NCBI GenBank assembly: GCA_003242515.1
Contig: QGUS01000118.1
Location: forward strand, 1 to 5,780
Length of the DNA stretch: 5,780 nucleotides
Direction: 5' to 3'
Source: Actinomycetota bacterium
GTDB taxonomy: Bacteria; Actinomycetota; Acidimicrobiia; Spongiisociales; ZC4RG35
The notes under the pieces were generated by a model. The model was not told where the DNA came from. It saw only the letters and a list, made by a program, of their open reading frames with translations, and made no database searches. This document shows positions 1 to 5,780 of this stretch, in pieces (positions within the stretch are counted from its first letter, which is position 1; each line of letters starts with the position of its first letter). Both the position numbers and the translations under genes were made by a program.

Positions 1-904
1 TTAGGGGGGAGTGTCGGGGGTGGTTGGACGAGATCCCGGCCCCGATCTGGGCCAAGGCCGCGCCGGGGGCCCGCCTCTCCCCGCCCACGCCGAGCCCGGG
101 CTTGAGCTGGCGGTCCATCAGGTCCTGGACCGGCGGCATCCCGACACCGTCGGCCATCTCCTGGGACGGGGCCAGCACCACGGATACCCCCGCCGCCTTG
201 ATGGCGTCCAGGTCCTCGGGTGAGAGGCGGGTGCAGTGGACGAGCGTCACGTCCGGGCCGAGCTGGCCGGCCAGACGGGCCACGGCGCCGGCGGTCTCCG
301 TGGAGGTGCCGGCCCGGGCGTGGATGCGGACACCCGACGAGCGGGCCGCGGCCCACTGCTGCTGGATGTCGGCGTCCGGGACCCGCCCGGGCTCGTCACT
401 GCCTGCGGCGATCACCACGTTTGCCGGAGCCGGAAGGGTCAGGAGACGCTTCCAGTCCTCGAAGCTCACGCCGGCGGCGCGGGCCACCACGACGACGGAC
501 CGCAGCCCGGCGTCCTCGTGGGCTCGGAGCACGGCCTCCAGGCAGGCCCGGTCGCGCGGCTCGACCCAGTCGACCACCGTCGTGGAACCGGCCTCCGCCG
601 AGGACAGCAGGCCGAGGAGGGTGGCCGCGTAGAGGTCGTCGGCCTCGTAGTGCCCGGCGGCCGGGGGAGCCCCCAGATGGCCGGCGCCGCGGAAGAGCGT
701 GTGCGCCAGCACCCGGTGGGCGTCGACGAAGCCCGGCATCACGATCGTGTCGGTGGCGTCGACCACCTCGGCGTCACGGGCGCGTACCGAAGGCGCCACC
801 TCGGCGATCCGCCCGTTCTCCACGAGCACGTCCGCACGTGTGTGGTTGGGCGTGCGCTGGCCCAGGGTGAGAACGCATCCTCCTTTGAGGAGGAGCTTGC
901 TCAA
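1..904 (-). CDS. Amidohydrolase-superfamily protein (cytosine deaminase/chlorohydrolase-like), C-terminus cut off, atypical metal site
   Basis: The frame is open from TTG at 904 to the left edge (301 codons seen; relatives are about 430-480 aa). The N-terminus LLLKGGCVLTLG and ADVLVENGRIAEV is the small beta-sandwich of metal-dependent amidohydrolases, followed by the TIM barrel opening at MPGFVDAH (56-63). Relatives of the AtzA/TrzN and guanine/cytosine deaminase type hydrolyse C-N or C-Cl bonds on rings or amides. H63, H195 (RIHARAG) and H223 (TLVHCTRLS) match the strand 1, 5 and 6 ligands. The second His of HxH is V65, and the strand-8 Asp of LGVD is G274 (LGVGGE). E249 (PSQE) is kept. The frame is intact with no stops, so it is not an obvious pseudogene. 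The TTG start is supported by GGAGGT 5 nt upstream and the TTGA overlap with the E1 beta stop; the next in-frame Met is residue 56, too late. Confidence 0.88.
   Translation of the reverse strand, partial: MSKLLLKGGCVLTLGQRTPNHTRADVLVENGRIAEVAPSVRARDAEVVDATDTIVMPGFVDAHRVLAHTLFRGAGHLGAPPAAGHYEADDLYAATLLGLLSSAEAGSTTVVDWVEPRDRACLEAVLRAHEDAGLRSVVVVARAAGVSFEDWKRLLTLPAPANVVIAAGSDEPGRVPDADIQQQWAAARSSGVRIHARAGTSTETAGAVARLAGQLGPDVTLVHCTRLSPEDLDAIKAAGVSVVLAPSQEMADGVGMPPVQDLMDRQLKPGLGVGGERRAPGAALAQIGAGISSNHPRHSPL
878..894 (-). repeat. Small inverted repeat in the first codons of the amidohydrolase gene
   Basis: TCCTCC (878-883) and GGAGGA (889-894) form a perfect 6-bp stem with a 5-nt loop, located at codons 4-9 after the TTG start. 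On the mRNA the downstream arm reads AAAGGAGG, itself a strong SD-like sequence, and the upstream arm CTCCTCC could instead pair with the real SD at 910-915. The stem is visible in the sequence; a regulatory effect is only a possibility. Confidence 0.4.
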
Positions 905-1884
905 GGAGCACCTCCGATGGTCCGCTTCACGGTCTCGTAGATCTTCTGCACCGACGGGATGGCGAGATCCTCGAGGGACGACGCGGCCGGGAGCGGGATG
1001 TGCGGCGTGGTGATGCGCACGCACGGCCCGTCCAGATCCCAGAACGCCTCGTGGGACACGATCGAGACCAGTTCGGCGCCCCACCCGAGGACCCTGGGGT
1101 TCTCCTCGACGGTGTAGAAGCGGCCCGTCTTGGCCACGGACTGCAGGATCGTCCGGGTGTCCAGCGGAACGAGGCTCCGGACGTCGATCACCTCGGCGGA
1201 GATCCCGTCGGCCGCCAGCATCTCTGCGGCCTCCAGCGCCCTGGGGACCATGGCGGCCAGGGCGGCGATCGTGAGGTCGGTGCCCTCGCGCCGGATCCTG
1301 GCGGTGCCCAGGGTGTCGACAATCTCTCCGTCGGGGATCTCCTCGGAGGTGGCCATCAGGGCCTTGTGCTCGAAGAAGATCACCGGGTCGGGGTCGCGCA
1401 CCGACGCGGCCATCAGGCCGACGACGTCGGTGGGGGTAGCCGGGGCCACGACCTTGAGGCCCGGGATCATCATGCACCAGTTCTCCACCGACTGGGAGTG
1501 CTGGGCGCCGAAGCGCACCCCTCCCCCGTTGGCGGTGCGGATCACCAGCGGCAGGGTCACCTGCCCGTTGGTCATGTAGCGGGTCTTGGCGATCTCGTTG
1601 GCGATCATGTCCCAGGTCACGGCGATGAAGTCGGAGAACATCAGCTCCGCGATCACCGGGATCCCGGTCATCGCCGCGCCCATGGCCGCGCCGATGATCG
1701 CCTGCTCCGAGATCGGGGTGTCACGCACCCGGTCGGGGCCGAACTCCTCGAGCAGGCCCACCGTCGTCTTGAACACGCCGCCCGCGGCCGCGATGTCCTC
1801 GCCCAGCATGACGAGGCGCGGGTCGCGCCGCATCTCCTGGGCGATGCCGTAGGCGACCGCCTCGCGGTAGCTCAGTTCCGCCAT
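901..1884 (-). CDS. 2-oxo acid dehydrogenase E1 component, beta subunit (pyruvate/acetoin dehydrogenase type)
   Basis: Beta subunit (327 aa, typical length) of the E1 encoded with the alpha subunit just upstream. It has the N-terminal pyrimidine-binding domain with GED (28-30) and PISEQAIIG, where E60 matches the Glu that activates the ThDP aminopyrimidine ring. H129 in the GAQHSQS segment and PGLKVVAPATPTD (141-153) follow. The C-terminal transketolase domain ends in TPHIPLPAASSLEDLAIPS, the conserved family tail. The segment TPHIPLP carries His where many homologues have Asp; I attach no function to this. The ATG at 1884 has GGAGGGG ending 4 nt upstream and overlaps the alpha-subunit stop by 13 bp, so equal subunit production by coupling is likely. 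The stop TGA overlaps the TTG start of the amidohydrolase gene. No lipoyl E2 or E3 gene is present in the window. Confidence 0.94.
   Translation of the reverse strand: MAELSYREAVAYGIAQEMRRDPRLVMLGEDIAAAGGVFKTTVGLLEEFGPDRVRDTPISEQAIIGAAMGAAMTGIPVIAELMFSDFIAVTWDMIANEIAKTRYMTNGQVTLPLVIRTANGGGVRFGAQHSQSVENWCMMIPGLKVVAPATPTDVVGLMAASVRDPDPVIFFEHKALMATSEEIPDGEIVDTLGTARIRREGTDLTIAALAAMVPRALEAAEMLAADGISAEVIDVRSLVPLDTRTILQSVAKTGRFYTVEENPRVLGWGAELVSIVSHEAFWDLDGPCVRITTPHIPLPAASSLEDLAIPSVQKIYETVKRTIGGAP
910..915 (-). promoter_or_regulatory. Shine-Dalgarno site for the TTG-started amidohydrolase gene
   Basis: The minus strand reads GGAGGT, ending 5 nt before TTG at 904. This near-ideal site lies in the last codons of the E1 beta gene and decides the non-ATG start of the amidohydrolase. 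No ATG or GTG nearby gives the family's N-terminus. Confidence 0.75.
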
Positions 1885-2942
1885 TCCGCCCCTCCGTCGG
1901 CCCAGACGTTGACCAGCAGGTCCTCGAGGCCCGGCTCGGGACCGTTCTTCGCGAACTCGGTGGCCGCGTCGACCACCTCAGCGACCTGGCGCTCGATGCC
2001 CGTCAGGGTCGCCTCGGGCGTGCCGAGCTTGAGCAGCCGGTCGTGGTACATCGGGATCGGGTCCCGGGCCTTCCAGGCCTCCACCTCGGACTGCGGCCGG
2101 TACTTGCCGGGGTCGGCACGGGAGTGGCCGCCGTGGCGGTAGGTCTGCGCCTCGATCAGCGAGGGGCCCTCGCCGCGCCGGGCACGCTCGATCGCCTCCC
2201 TGGCGACGAGGTACACGGCGTCGGGGTCGTTGCCGTCGACGACGATCGGCTCGAGGCCGTACGCCGGGGCCCGGTCCGCCGCCGGCCTGGGCACGGCGGT
2301 GACCAGGTCGATCGGCGTGTACTCCATGTAGAGGTTGTTCTCGCAGACGAAGACGACCGGGAGGTTCCAGATCTTCGCCATGTTGAGGGCCTCGTGGAAG
2401 GCGCCGATGTTGGTGGTGCCGTCACCGAAGAAGCACACGGCCACCTGACCCGTCCCCCGCATCTGGGCCGACCAGGCGGCGCCGTTGGCGATGCAGAGGT
2501 GGGCGCCGATGATGGCGTAGGAGCCCATCATCCCCCGGGTCACGTCGGTGAGGTGCATCGACCCGCCCTTGCCGCCGAGCACGCCGTTCTTGCGTCCGAG
2601 CAGCTCGGCTAGGGCCTCTCCGGGGTCCATGCCGCGGGACAGCGAGTGGGCGTGCCCGCGGTAGGTGGCGAATGTGTAGTCGTCGGGTCGCATCGCTGAG
2701 CTGAAGGCGGCGGCCACCGCCTCCTGCCCGAGCGACAGGTGCGTCGTGCCCTTGACCAGGTTCTGCAGGAACAGGTCGTGGGCCCGTTTGCTCCACTGCC
2801 GGAGCAGGTGGAGCTTGCGGTACATCTCCAGCCGCACGTCCAGGTCGATGGGCGCGGACGCCAGCGACTCGTCCACCGGCTGGGGCAGCCGGGGCGGCCG
2901 GAGCGCGTAGTCGTAGCGGGGATCCGCGGTATCAGTAGGCAT
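1872..2942 (-). CDS. 2-oxo acid dehydrogenase E1 component, alpha subunit (pyruvate/acetoin dehydrogenase type)
   Basis: Alpha subunit (356 aa, normal family length) of a heterotetrameric thiamine-diphosphate E1 that decarboxylates a 2-oxo acid, or cleaves acetoin, and passes the acyl group to a lipoyl E2. The ThDP/Mg motif is clear: GDG at 173-175 and NN at 202-203, separated by AFHEALNMAKIWNLPVVFVC. Other family marks are YRGHAH (94-99), GGKGGSMH (123-130) and the active-site loop TYRHGGHSRADPGKYR (267-282) with H273. The motif CENNLYMEYTP is compatible with acetoin-type or pyruvate-type E1, so the substrate is open. The ATG at 2942 overlaps the M24 stop by 11 bp. Its nearest purine tract, GAGGAG, is 13 nt away, which is distant, so translation probably depends on coupling. 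Its own end overlaps the beta subunit gene by 13 bp. Confidence 0.93.
   Translation of the reverse strand: MPTDTADPRYDYALRPPRLPQPVDESLASAPIDLDVRLEMYRKLHLLRQWSKRAHDLFLQNLVKGTTHLSLGQEAVAAAFSSAMRPDDYTFATYRGHAHSLSRGMDPGEALAELLGRKNGVLGGKGGSMHLTDVTRGMMGSYAIIGAHLCIANGAAWSAQMRGTGQVAVCFFGDGTTNIGAFHEALNMAKIWNLPVVFVCENNLYMEYTPIDLVTAVPRPAADRAPAYGLEPIVVDGNDPDAVYLVAREAIERARRGEGPSLIEAQTYRHGGHSRADPGKYRPQSEVEAWKARDPIPMYHDRLLKLGTPEATLTGIERQVAEVVDAATEFAKNGPEPGLEDLLVNVWADGGAEWRN
1889..1895 (-). promoter_or_regulatory. Shine-Dalgarno site for the E1 beta gene
   Basis: The minus strand reads GGAGGGG, ending 4 nt before ATG at 1884, inside the final codons of the E1 alpha gene. Its strength contrasts with the weakly placed site of E1 alpha. 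Confidence 0.65.
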
Positions 2943-4185
2943 TGGCGACCATCAGCTCCTCGCAGGGGAACAGCGTGATGACCTTGCACCCGTCGGCGGT
3001 CACCACGACCTCCTCCTCGATGCGGGCGGCCGAGCGTCCGTCCGCCGCCGGCGCATAGGTCTCCAGGGCGAAGACCATGCCCTCCTTGATCTCGATGGGG
3101 TCGTCCAGCGAGTTGAGCCGGCTGATGATGGGACGCTCGTGGAGGCCGACGCCGACGCCGTGACCGAACTGGAGCCCGAAGGCGTCCATCTCGTCGGCGA
3201 AGCCGAACTCCTGGGCGGCGGGCCAGACCCGGGCGATCTGGTCCGTGGTCGTCCCCGGCTTGACCAGGTCGATGGCGGCGTCCATCCACTCCCGGGCCTG
3301 CTTGAAGGCGTCACGCTGCGCCTGGGTGGCCCGGCCGACGACGAAGGTCCGGTAGTAGCAGGTCTTGTACCCGTTGAAGGTGTGGATGATGTCGAAGTAG
3401 GCCTGTCCGCCCGGGCGGATCGGCCGCCGGCTGAACACGTGCGGGTGCGGGGAGCACCGCTCGCCGGCGATCGAGTTGATGGCCTCGACGAACTCGGAGC
3501 CCATCTCGAAGAGCCGGGCGTGGGCGTAGGCGACCACGTCGGACTCGCGGATGCCCGGCTTGAGCATCTCGTAGATCCCCTGGTAGACGCCGTCGACCAT
3601 GGCGCAGGCCTGGGTCAGCAGGATGATCTCGTCCTGGCTCTTGATCTCCCGGGCCCGCATCATCGCCTGCTGGCCATCGACCACGTTGAGGCCCTCGGCC
3701 TGGAGGGCGAGGATCACGGCCGTCTCGGCCATGTCGACGCCGAGCCGCTCGCCGGCCAGGCCCTCCTCGGCGAGGACCGACTTGATCTCCTGGGCGGCGT
3801 GCTTGTGCAGGCCGGCCTCGGGGCCGATGGCGCCCTGGAGACCGGTGTTGCCGCCGACCGAGTTCTCCTCGTCGTACCAGTGGGGCAGCTGGAGGCGGTG
3901 GGCCTTGGCGGCCGACCCGAAGTCCCAGATGCGGGGCCGGCCCTTCCGGGTGATCAGGGCGTAGCGCTCGCCCTTGTTGAAGGCCCAGTAGCCGATCTGG
4001 GTCGAGGTGGCGTAACGGATGTTCGAGGTCTCGAACAGGAGGACGGCCCCGAGGTCGTGCTCCTCCATCATCTGCCGCACCCGGGCGAGGCGGTACTGCC
4101 GGAGCCGCTCGAAGTCGACGCGGACCTCCCAGTCGACCCCCATGACGCCCGGAGCGGGGCTGGTGGCAACGGGGAACTCACTCAT
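2932..4185 (-). CDS. M24-family protein (Xaa-Pro peptidase / creatinase superfamily), metal site altered
   Basis: A 417-aa two-domain M24 protein. Residues about 25-170 form the creatinase-type N-terminal domain (NIRYAT at 55-60), and about 180-410 the pita-bread catalytic domain. Compared with the five metal ligands of aminopeptidase P (Asp, Asp, His, Glu, Glu), I see D265, H342 in GHGVG, E375 in ALET and E390 in RIEEE. The second Asp position is C276 (GYKTCYYRTF; codon TGC at 3358-3360). H349 and H246/H248 may match the accessory histidines. The fold covers peptidases and small-molecule enzymes (creatinase, ectoine hydrolase DoeA, DMSP lyase DddP); in this operon a small-molecule role seems more likely, by inference. 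I chose the ATG at 4185 because it has AAAGGA 5 nt upstream and overlaps the cupin by only 8 bp. A longer reading from 4356 would add 57 low-quality residues inside the cupin gene. Confidence 0.88.
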   Translation of the reverse strand: MSEFPVATSPAPGVMGVDWEVRVDFERLRQYRLARVRQMMEEHDLGAVLLFETSNIRYATSTQIGYWAFNKGERYALITRKGRPRIWDFGSAAKAHRLQLPHWYDEENSVGGNTGLQGAIGPEAGLHKHAAQEIKSVLAEEGLAGERLGVDMAETAVILALQAEGLNVVDGQQAMMRAREIKSQDEIILLTQACAMVDGVYQGIYEMLKPGIRESDVVAYAHARLFEMGSEFVEAINSIAGERCSPHPHVFSRRPIRPGGQAYFDIIHTFNGYKTCYYRTFVVGRATQAQRDAFKQAREWMDAAIDLVKPGTTTDQIARVWPAAQEFGFADEMDAFGLQFGHGVGVGLHERPIISRLNSLDDPIEIKEGMVFALETYAPAADGRSAARIEEEVVVTADGCKVITLFPCEELMVANAY

Positions 4186-5104
4186 TGCTTTCCTTTCCGC
4201 TCTGGCCCAGTTCGAGGGCCAGGGCATTCTCCAGATAGGTCCAGTCCCTTCGGAATCGATAGGAGTGGCGACCGGGCGGCTGGGGTGCAGCCGTCTCCAG
4301 CCAGCGGACGACGTTCGTGTCCGACGCGTTGCGGAACTCGTGGACGCATCCGACACCGGCCCAGGCGATGTCGCCTGCCTCGAGGTGGTACTCCTCGCCG
4401 TCGAAGACGCCGATCGCCTCGCCCTCGAGGAAGAGGTAGGTCTCCTCGAGCGGGTGGTCGTGCGGGCCGGCGAACCCCCCGGGCACGTACTGGACCATGA
4501 ACATCGTGTGCAGGTCCGACCCGAGGTCCGAGTCGATCATCATCTTGACGGAGATGCCCGAGTAGACGAGCAGGGCGGTCCGCATCGACGCGCTCTGGGC
4601 GAGCTTGTCCTGCGTCTGGTTCTCCGGGGCCATGTTCTCGGGGCTGATGTGCCCGTAATTGCGGTTGCGGGGGTCCCGGGGGTCGATGCGGATCGGGTCC
4701 GTCTGCGGCACGGGGGCCACCCTGTAGGTGTCGTACTCGAAGCGCTCCCGGGGAACCGGGACCATCACCTCGGCGAAGGTGACCACCCGGTCGGAGACGT
4801 TGCGGAGCGCATGAGGGGTGGCCGTGGGGATCAGGCCATAGTCGCCGGCGGTGGCGACGACGCTCCCCTCGGGGGTGTCCACGATCAGCTCGCCGTCGAT
4901 GACGTAGAAGCTCTCCTCGTAGCTGTGGACGTGCGCCCCCACCCAGCCGCCGGGCTCCAGCTTCGACACCCGGAAGCCGGTGTGCAGGGCGCCGTTGGCC
5001 TCGGAGACGGTGTAGTCGGCCGTGTAGCCCTCGCTGTTGCCGGCGTGCTCCACCGGGGTGGTGAAGACCATGTCCCGGGCCTTCTTCACGATGTGCTGCG
5101 CCAT
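4178..5104 (-). CDS. Bicupin (two cupin domains) putative metalloenzyme
   Basis: A 308-aa protein of two tandem cupin beta-barrels with no signal peptide, so probably a cytosolic metalloenzyme. Cupin 1 (about residues 45-115) has the HxH...E set H58, H60, E64 and the second-motif H98. Cupin 2 (about 200-270) has H215, H217, E221 and H255. Both sites therefore look able to bind a metal. The linker (about 130-170) is Pro/Asn/Arg-rich. Bicupins include (S)-ureidoglycine aminohydrolase, quercetin dioxygenase and oxalate decarboxylase. This length and the absence of a signal peptide fit the first best, but I see no substrate-specific signature, so I give no symbol. The ATG overlaps the upstream stop as TGATG and has GGAGGG 7 nt upstream. 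The 3' end overlaps the M24 gene by 8 bp. The neighbours suggest a catabolic enzyme rather than a storage or regulatory cupin. Confidence 0.88.
   Translation of the reverse strand: MAQHIVKKARDMVFTTPVEHAGNSEGYTADYTVSEANGALHTGFRVSKLEPGGWVGAHVHSYEESFYVIDGELIVDTPEGSVVATAGDYGLIPTATPHALRNVSDRVVTFAEVMVPVPRERFEYDTYRVAPVPQTDPIRIDPRDPRNRNYGHISPENMAPENQTQDKLAQSASMRTALLVYSGISVKMMIDSDLGSDLHTMFMVQYVPGGFAGPHDHPLEETYLFLEGEAIGVFDGEEYHLEAGDIAWAGVGCVHEFRNASDTNVVRWLETAAPQPPGRHSYRFRRDWTYLENALALELGQSGKESNE
4191..4196 (-). promoter_or_regulatory. Shine-Dalgarno site fixing the M24 gene start
   Basis: The minus strand reads AAAGGA, ending 5 nt before ATG at 4185, inside the end of the bicupin gene. It supports this start over the in-frame ATG at 4356, which would create a 179-bp overlap with the cupin gene. 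Confidence 0.7.
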
Positions 5105-5780
5105 CAGCCTGCCCTCCCTCTCAGGAACTCGGCCACGGCGCTCATGTCGCGTTCGCCGTAGCCCTCCTCGTTGGCCTCCCGTACCAGGTCGAGCGCCGTC
5201 TTCGCCGCGGGCTGCGGGGTGCCGGTGCGCTCCCCCAGGCCAGTGATCAGCTCCAGGTCCTTCTGGACCAGGTCGAGGCTGAACGCGACCGGGGTGTTCT
5301 CGGGATCCTCGAACGCCTGCCGCTTGTAGTGGACGAACGGGGCGCCGGTCGCCCCGCTGGCGAAGACCTCGTAGGCGACCTTGCGGTCGATCCCCGCCCG
5401 CTCGGCCAGGACCAGCGCCTCGGCGAGAGCGACGTTCATGGCGTGGACCAGGGAGTTGATGGCGAGCTTCATGGCCGCCCCGGTCCCCCGGGCGCCCGTG
5501 TGGATGATCCGCCCGGCGATGGGGTCGAGCGCCGGCCGGGCCGCCTCGACGTCAGCGGCGGTGCCACCGGCCATGATCGTGAGGTTGCCGGCCTCCACCA
5601 CGGAGACGCTGCCCGAGACCGGACAGTCGAGGAAGCGAGCGCCGGTGGCGTCCACCGCCTCCCCCACCTCGATGACGGTGGCGGGGTCGATGGTCGAGGT
5701 GTCGATCACCACCTGGCCCGGGCCGACCCCGGAACAGATGCCGTCGTCGGAGAGGTAGACCGCCTTCACCGCGGCGTCGT
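5104..5780 (-). CDS. 3-hydroxyisobutyrate dehydrogenase-family NAD(P)-dependent oxidoreductase (N-terminus cut off by window edge)
   Basis: Cytosolic beta-hydroxyacid dehydrogenase family; members oxidise 3-hydroxy acids such as 3-hydroxyisobutyrate, or reduce tartronate semialdehyde or glyoxylate, using NAD(P). The visible 225 codons carry the family's substrate-binding segment DTSTIDP (about 5689-5709), then DCPVSGS and the MAGG turn. The segment GAAMKLAIN follows, with the catalytic Lys codon at 5467-5469 and the conserved Asn at 5455-5457; then comes the all-alpha C-terminal domain with SLDLVQKDL. The reading frame is open to the right edge, so the GTG at 5769 is an internal Val, not a start. 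About 70 residues holding the Rossmann GxGxxG motif should lie outside, given the usual length of 290-300. The TGA stop shares one base with the next gene's ATG. Family assignment is firm; the substrate is unknown. Confidence 0.9.
   Translation of the reverse strand, partial: DAAVKAVYLSDDGICSGVGPGQVVIDTSTIDPATVIEVGEAVDATGARFLDCPVSGSVSVVEAGNLTIMAGGTAADVEAARPALDPIAGRIIHTGARGTGAAMKLAINSLVHAMNVALAEALVLAERAGIDRKVAYEVFASGATGAPFVHYKRQAFEDPENTPVAFSLDLVQKDLELITGLGERTGTPQPAAKTALDLVREANEEGYGERDMSAVAEFLRGRAG
5112..5117 (-). promoter_or_regulatory. Shine-Dalgarno site for the bicupin gene
   Basis: The minus strand reads GGAGGG, ending 7 nt before ATG at 5104, within the last codons of the dehydrogenase gene. 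It supports the start that overlaps the upstream stop as TGATG. Confidence 0.65.

Noticed and set aside
878..894. Inverted repeat as a transcription terminator
   Set aside because: The stem is only 6 bp, has no following U-run, and lies inside the amidohydrolase coding start.
24..940. Several plus-strand frames opposite the amidohydrolase
   Set aside because: Ala/Arg/Ser/Pro-rich translations without domains; the minus-strand amidohydrolase frame covers the region.
1000..2142. Long plus-strand reading frame (380 codons) opposite the E1 genes
   Set aside because: It is antisense to two clear E1 genes; its Gly/Val/Asp/His-rich composition is a GC-driven mirror of their codons and no domain is visible.
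4186..4356. 57-residue N-terminal extension of the M24 protein
   Set aside because: It would lie inside the bicupin gene, is Ser/Arg/Pro-rich and unlike M24 N-termini, and the ATG at 4185 has its own SD.
3139..4500. Long plus-strand reading frame (453 codons) opposite the M24 gene
   Set aside because: Low-complexity Gly/Val/Leu/Asp translation ending in an Arg/Pro-rich tail, no recognisable motif, and fully antisense to a conserved gene.
4019..5161. Plus-strand reading frame (380 codons) opposite the bicupin
   Set aside because: Shadow frame in GC-rich DNA; the minus strand carries complete cupin motifs over the same bases.
5767..5769. GTG as the start of the dehydrogenase
   Set aside because: The frame stays open to the window edge (DAA before it) and the Rossmann fold is missing, so this is an internal valine.

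Overview
The window is GC-rich DNA with essentially no non-coding space and reads as part of one catabolic operon on the minus strand. High GC, strong third-position G/C, purine-rich Shine-Dalgarno sites and a TTG start suggest an actinobacterium, but no marker gene fixes the taxon.

In transcription order (right to left) there are six genes: (1) the 3' three-quarters of a 3-hydroxyisobutyrate dehydrogenase-family NAD(P) oxidoreductase, whose N-terminus is cut by the right edge; (2) a 308-aa bicupin with two complete metal-binding sites; (3) a 417-aa M24 'pita-bread' protein (Xaa-Pro peptidase/creatinase superfamily) with one canonical metal Asp replaced by Cys; (4) and (5) the alpha and beta subunits of a thiamine-diphosphate 2-oxo acid dehydrogenase E1 of the pyruvate/acetoin type; (6) a TTG-started amidohydrolase-superfamily protein cut by the left edge, with two of the usual metal ligands substituted.

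Every junction overlaps, by 1, 8, 11, 13 and 4 bp in order, so the set is almost certainly co-transcribed and translationally coupled. No internal promoter, terminator, RNA gene, mobile element or CRISPR array was seen. The operon start, its end and any E2/E3 genes lie outside the window.

Together the genes look like a pathway for a small organic compound. One or more hydrolase or lyase steps (amidohydrolase, M24 protein, bicupin) would feed an oxidation of a hydroxy acid (dehydrogenase) and an oxidative decarboxylation of a 2-oxo acid or cleavage of an acetoin-like compound (E1). The substrate cannot be read from the sequence. The most notable points are the altered active sites in the amidohydrolase and M24 protein, and the unusual combination of families in one tightly coupled operon.
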